Source: Orrella marina (GTDB lineage: Bacteria; Pseudomonadota; Gammaproteobacteria; Burkholderiales; Burkholderiaceae_B). From it: 64,000 nt of DNA. Positions 61,887 through 64,000 of the stretch are shown piece after piece (the stretch's first letter is position 1; each line of letters starts with the position of its first letter). The notes under the pieces are model-generated. The model saw only the letters and a list, made by a program, of their open reading frames with translations. It searched no databases and was not told the DNA's origin. Where the stretch lies: NCBI RefSeq assembly GCF_003058465.1, contig NZ_CP028901.1, positions 3,844,001-3,908,000 on the forward strand. The letters are read 5' to 3'. A program made the position numbers and the translations under genes.

Positions 61887-63845
61887 TTATTGTCCTCGAA
61901 GGAACAGTTTGTCCAGATCGCTCAGGCGCCAGTGCACCCAGGTCGGGCGACCATGATTGCACTGATCGGCGCGCTCTGTCTGCTCCATCTGTCGTAACAA
62001 GGCATTCATTTCCGGCAGCGTCAGCTGGCGATTGGCTCGGACCGCGCCATGGCAAGCCATGGTCGCTAGCAACTCGTTTCGTCGTTCGGTCAGGAGCGCA
62101 CTGATTCCCACTTCGATAATGTCCTGAAGCACGCCGTGGACCAGTGATTCAAGGTCTCCCCTGGCAAGTATGGAGGGGACCGCCCGGATGATCAGAGATT
62201 GTGGGCCGCCTGGCGTCATCTCGAATCCCATCTGAAGCAAGGTCTCCGAGTGAGATTGAACGGTGGCAACCTCAATCTCGGATGCCTGCATCACCAGTGG
62301 CACCAGCAAGCCTTGTCGGGCAACGGACCGGGTGTCGAGCGAGGCTTTCAGGCGCTCGTATACAACGCGTTCGTGAGCGGCGTGCATATCGACCAGAATC
62401 ATCCCGTCCTGTGTCTGAGCGAGGATATAAATGCCGTGGATCTGTGCGACGGCACGGCCAAGGGGCCAGACCTGGTTATCAGGCGAGTGATCATTGACAG
62501 TCCCTTCAGGCACGTATTGCGTAGGGGGCTGCGCGGACTCGCGAAGAGGTTGGTGTGCGGCTTGCCAGGCACTCTCCTGTCCAGGGGTCCACGTCCCGCG
62601 TTGCGCACGACTGGCATCGGGTCTGCTCGCTGCGGGGGACGGATAGGAGTGGCCTGGCGCGGCCTGAGATTGTTGCACGGGTGGCGCAAGACTTGAAGTG
62701 GGCTGACCTGACAGCGGGGCAAGCGCCGGCTCATTCAGAGGTAATGAAGCTTGCTGGTGTGCCACTGGCGAAGCGACCTGATGGGTATCCGGTCCATCCG
62801 GTGCCGATGCCGGGTTGCGCGTTTCTGATTCAGATCTGTCGACTCGCCCTGCTTGTTCTGCCTGCGGCTTGTTCATGCTGGCCAGCGCAGTGGTGACTGC
62901 CTGCTGAACAAGTCGGTGTACCGCACCGCTGTCACGGAATCGCACCTCATGCTTGGCAGGATGCACATTCACATCGACTAGATGGGGCTCAATGTTAAGA
63001 AACAAGACGTAGGCCGGTTGCCTGTCACCGTGCAGGACGTCCGCATAGGCTGCCCTGATTGCATGAGATACGGTGCGATCCCTGACGTGTCGTCCATTGA
63101 CAAACAGGTATTGCCTGTCCGCTCTGGCCCGTGCTGCGGTCGGTCGGGTGACGACCCCGGTCAGCCGTGCAAGCGCATTGCCCGAGTCAATCTCGACTGC
63201 CTGGTTCGAAAACTCATCACCCAGCACATCCCGAACCCGCTGCATCATGGATCCGCAAGCCCAGTGCTTGAGTGGCTTGTCGTTGTGGAACACTCGAAAT
63301 GCCACGTCAGGATGCGACAACGCAATCCGGGTCAATGTCTCCATGCAGTGCGCAAGCTCGGTCGCCTCTGTACGCAGAAACTTTCTGCGGGCAGGTACAT
63401 CGTCAAACAGACCTCGAACGTCTACACATGTCCCGACGGGGCCGGAGGCTGGCTCCACCTGACCGGCTGCACTCCACTGCCAGGCGTTCTGTGAATCACC
63501 TGTTCGTGAAATCAGGGTGAGCCTGGAGACCGATGCAATCGAGGCAAGCGCCTCACCGCGAAACCCCATCGAGTAGACGTTCTCCAGATCAGACAAACTA
63601 CGGATCTTGCTGGTAGCATGCCGCTTGATAGCCAGTGGCAGCTCCTCGCTGGCTATGCCGTGCCCGTCATCAATGACTGCGATGCGCCGGATGCCACCTG
63701 CTTCCAGACGAACATCAATCGAACGGGCGAGTGCATCGACGGCGTTCTCCATCAACTCCTTGAGCACAGATGCGGGACGTTCAATCACCTCACCAGCGGC
63801 GATCTGGCTGATCAGACGGTCGTCGAGCAGGGCAATGGATTTCAT
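61887..63845 (-). CDS. mutL: DNA mismatch repair protein MutL
   Basis: MutL (652 residues) links MutS to strand incision in mismatch repair. The N-terminal GHKL ATPase has the [24 protein letters not shown] start, DDGHGI, and [15 protein letters not shown] low-complexity linker rich in Pro, Ala and Gln follows (about 340-460). The C-terminal domain has the endonuclease-type motif [12 protein letters not shown] near residue 486, ACHGAVRAN and CNHGRPT. E. coli MutL, which works with MutH, lacks these. The protein therefore probably nicks DNA itself, as in Neisseria and Pseudomonas. The start is the ATG at 63845; a TTG one codon earlier is in frame. Confidence 0.95.
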   Translation of the reverse strand: MKSIALLDDRLISQIAAGEVIERPASVLKELMENAVDALARSIDVRLEAGGIRRIAVIDDGHGIASEELPLAIKRHATSKIRSLSDLENVYSMGFRGEALASIASVSRLTLISRTGDSQNAWQWSAAGQVEPASGPVGTCVDVRGLFDDVPARRKFLRTEATELAHCMETLTRIALSHPDVAFRVFHNDKPLKHWACGSMMQRVRDVLGDEFSNQAVEIDSGNALARLTGVVTRPTAARARADRQYLFVNGRHVRDRTVSHAIRAAYADVLHGDRQPAYVLFLNIEPHLVDVNVHPAKHEVRFRDSGAVHRLVQQAVTTALASMNKPQAEQAGRVDRSESETRNPASAPDGPDTHQVASPVAHQQASLPLNEPALAPLSGQPTSSLAPPVQQSQAAPGHSYPSPAASRPDASRAQRGTWTPGQESAWQAAHQPLRESAQPPTQYVPEGTVNDHSPDNQVWPLGRAVAQIHGIYILAQTQDGMILVDMHAAHERVVYERLKASLDTRSVARQGLLVPLVMQASEIEVATVQSHSETLLQMGFEMTPGGPQSLIIRAVPSILARGDLESLVHGVLQDIIEVGISALLTERRNELLATMACHGAVRANRQLTLPEMNALLRQMEQTERADQCNHGRPTWVHWRLSDLDKLFLRGQ

Positions 63846-64000
63846 CAAATCAAGGCATCAACAAGAGTCAGTAACGAGCCTCTCATTATGCCTCAGAGGG
63901 AAATGCAAGGGGCGTGGGGTAGCCGGGCGCTCAAATACGCCAGCAACCGGAATTGATGTGTAAGCAATGGACTCGAGCCTCCCATCTGGTCTGTTCGGGC
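63846..64000. other. Right end of window upstream of mutL
   Basis: No coding sequence is supported in these last 155 bases. They should contain the mutL promoter on the minus strand. The window ends within non-coding sequence or the edge of a further gene that cannot be judged. Confidence 0.4.

Noticed and set aside
1..64000. CRISPR arrays, tRNA or rRNA genes, prophage or toxin-antitoxin modules
   Set aside because: I saw no regularly spaced repeats, no cloverleaf-like or rRNA sequences, and no phage or toxin-antitoxin proteins among the supported genes.

Overview
The window reads as an ordinary chromosomal segment of a betaproteobacterium, most likely order Burkholderiales, family Alcaligenaceae (Bordetella/Achromobacter-like). 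The support is gene order and protein style: murU-amgK divergent from lptD-surA-rsmA, glyQ-glyS-gmhB-plsC-ygjP, hda-HAD-pcnB-folK divergent from purM, and mutL-miaA. A GbsR-type regulator precedes a CIO-type cydAB, and Liv, TRAP and CaiB catabolic genes are abundant. The family placement is inference; no rRNA or tRNA gene was seen. Both ends of the window cut through genes or intergenic sequence.

Layout. 1-5.7 kb (+): TRAP transporter genes, 2,3-diaminopropionate ammonia-lyase, a frameshifted M20-type carbamoylase/allantoate amidohydrolase and a D-carbamoylase. Together they look like uptake and breakdown of an N-carbamoyl amino acid. 5.7-7.3 kb (-): a Cache-GGDEF diguanylate cyclase. 7.8-19.0 kb (+): a long operon of livJHMGF-type ABC transporter genes, acyl-CoA dehydrogenase, acyl-CoA synthetase, a citryl-CoA-lyase-like short citrate synthase homologue, two crotonases and an alpha/beta hydrolase. 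It is interrupted by a decayed IS200/IS605-type tnpB remnant. 19.1-20.1 kb: azlCD. 20.1-22.7 kb (-): TauD-type dioxygenase, FrnE-like DsbA protein, PaaI-type thioesterase and a small membrane protein. 23.1-26.0 kb (+): an isopropylmalate-dehydrogenase-like, DHDPS-like and RraA-like trio, preceded by a perfect 14-bp inverted repeat. 26.1-27.6 kb (-): aspartase.

27.8-43.4 kb is mostly housekeeping envelope and translation genes: a DUF6776-like protein, murU/amgK (peptidoglycan recycling), lptD/surA/rsmA, glycerate kinase, a SpmAB-like membrane protein, glyoxalase I, YgjP-like protease, PlsC, GmhB, GlyS and GlyQ. 43.5-49.1 kb: a crotonase, class I fumarase with a strong terminator, and cytochrome bd-type oxidase genes with their regulator. 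cydA carries a one-base frameshift. 49.4-56.2 kb is a divergent CoA-ester cluster: SDR plus CaiB on the minus strand, and a two-subunit-like acyl-CoA dehydrogenase, a FAS1-like/MaoC hydratase and a second CaiB on the plus strand. 56.3-63.8 kb: folK, pcnB, HAD phosphatase, hda, purM, miaA and mutL.

The most unusual points are: (i) two genes broken by single-base deletions (carbamoylase near 3598-3603, cydA in a C4 run at 47817-47820), each restoring textbook motifs when one base is added; (ii) the Liv/acyl-CoA/citryl-CoA-lyase-like operon, which fits breakdown of a tricarballylate- or alkylsuccinate-type acid; (iii) an acyl-CoA dehydrogenase pair in which only one subunit seems to keep a catalytic base; (iv) the tnpB relic; (v) operator-like symmetric sites at 22900-22935 and 49203-49218. 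I found no CRISPR array, phage or obviously new defence system.
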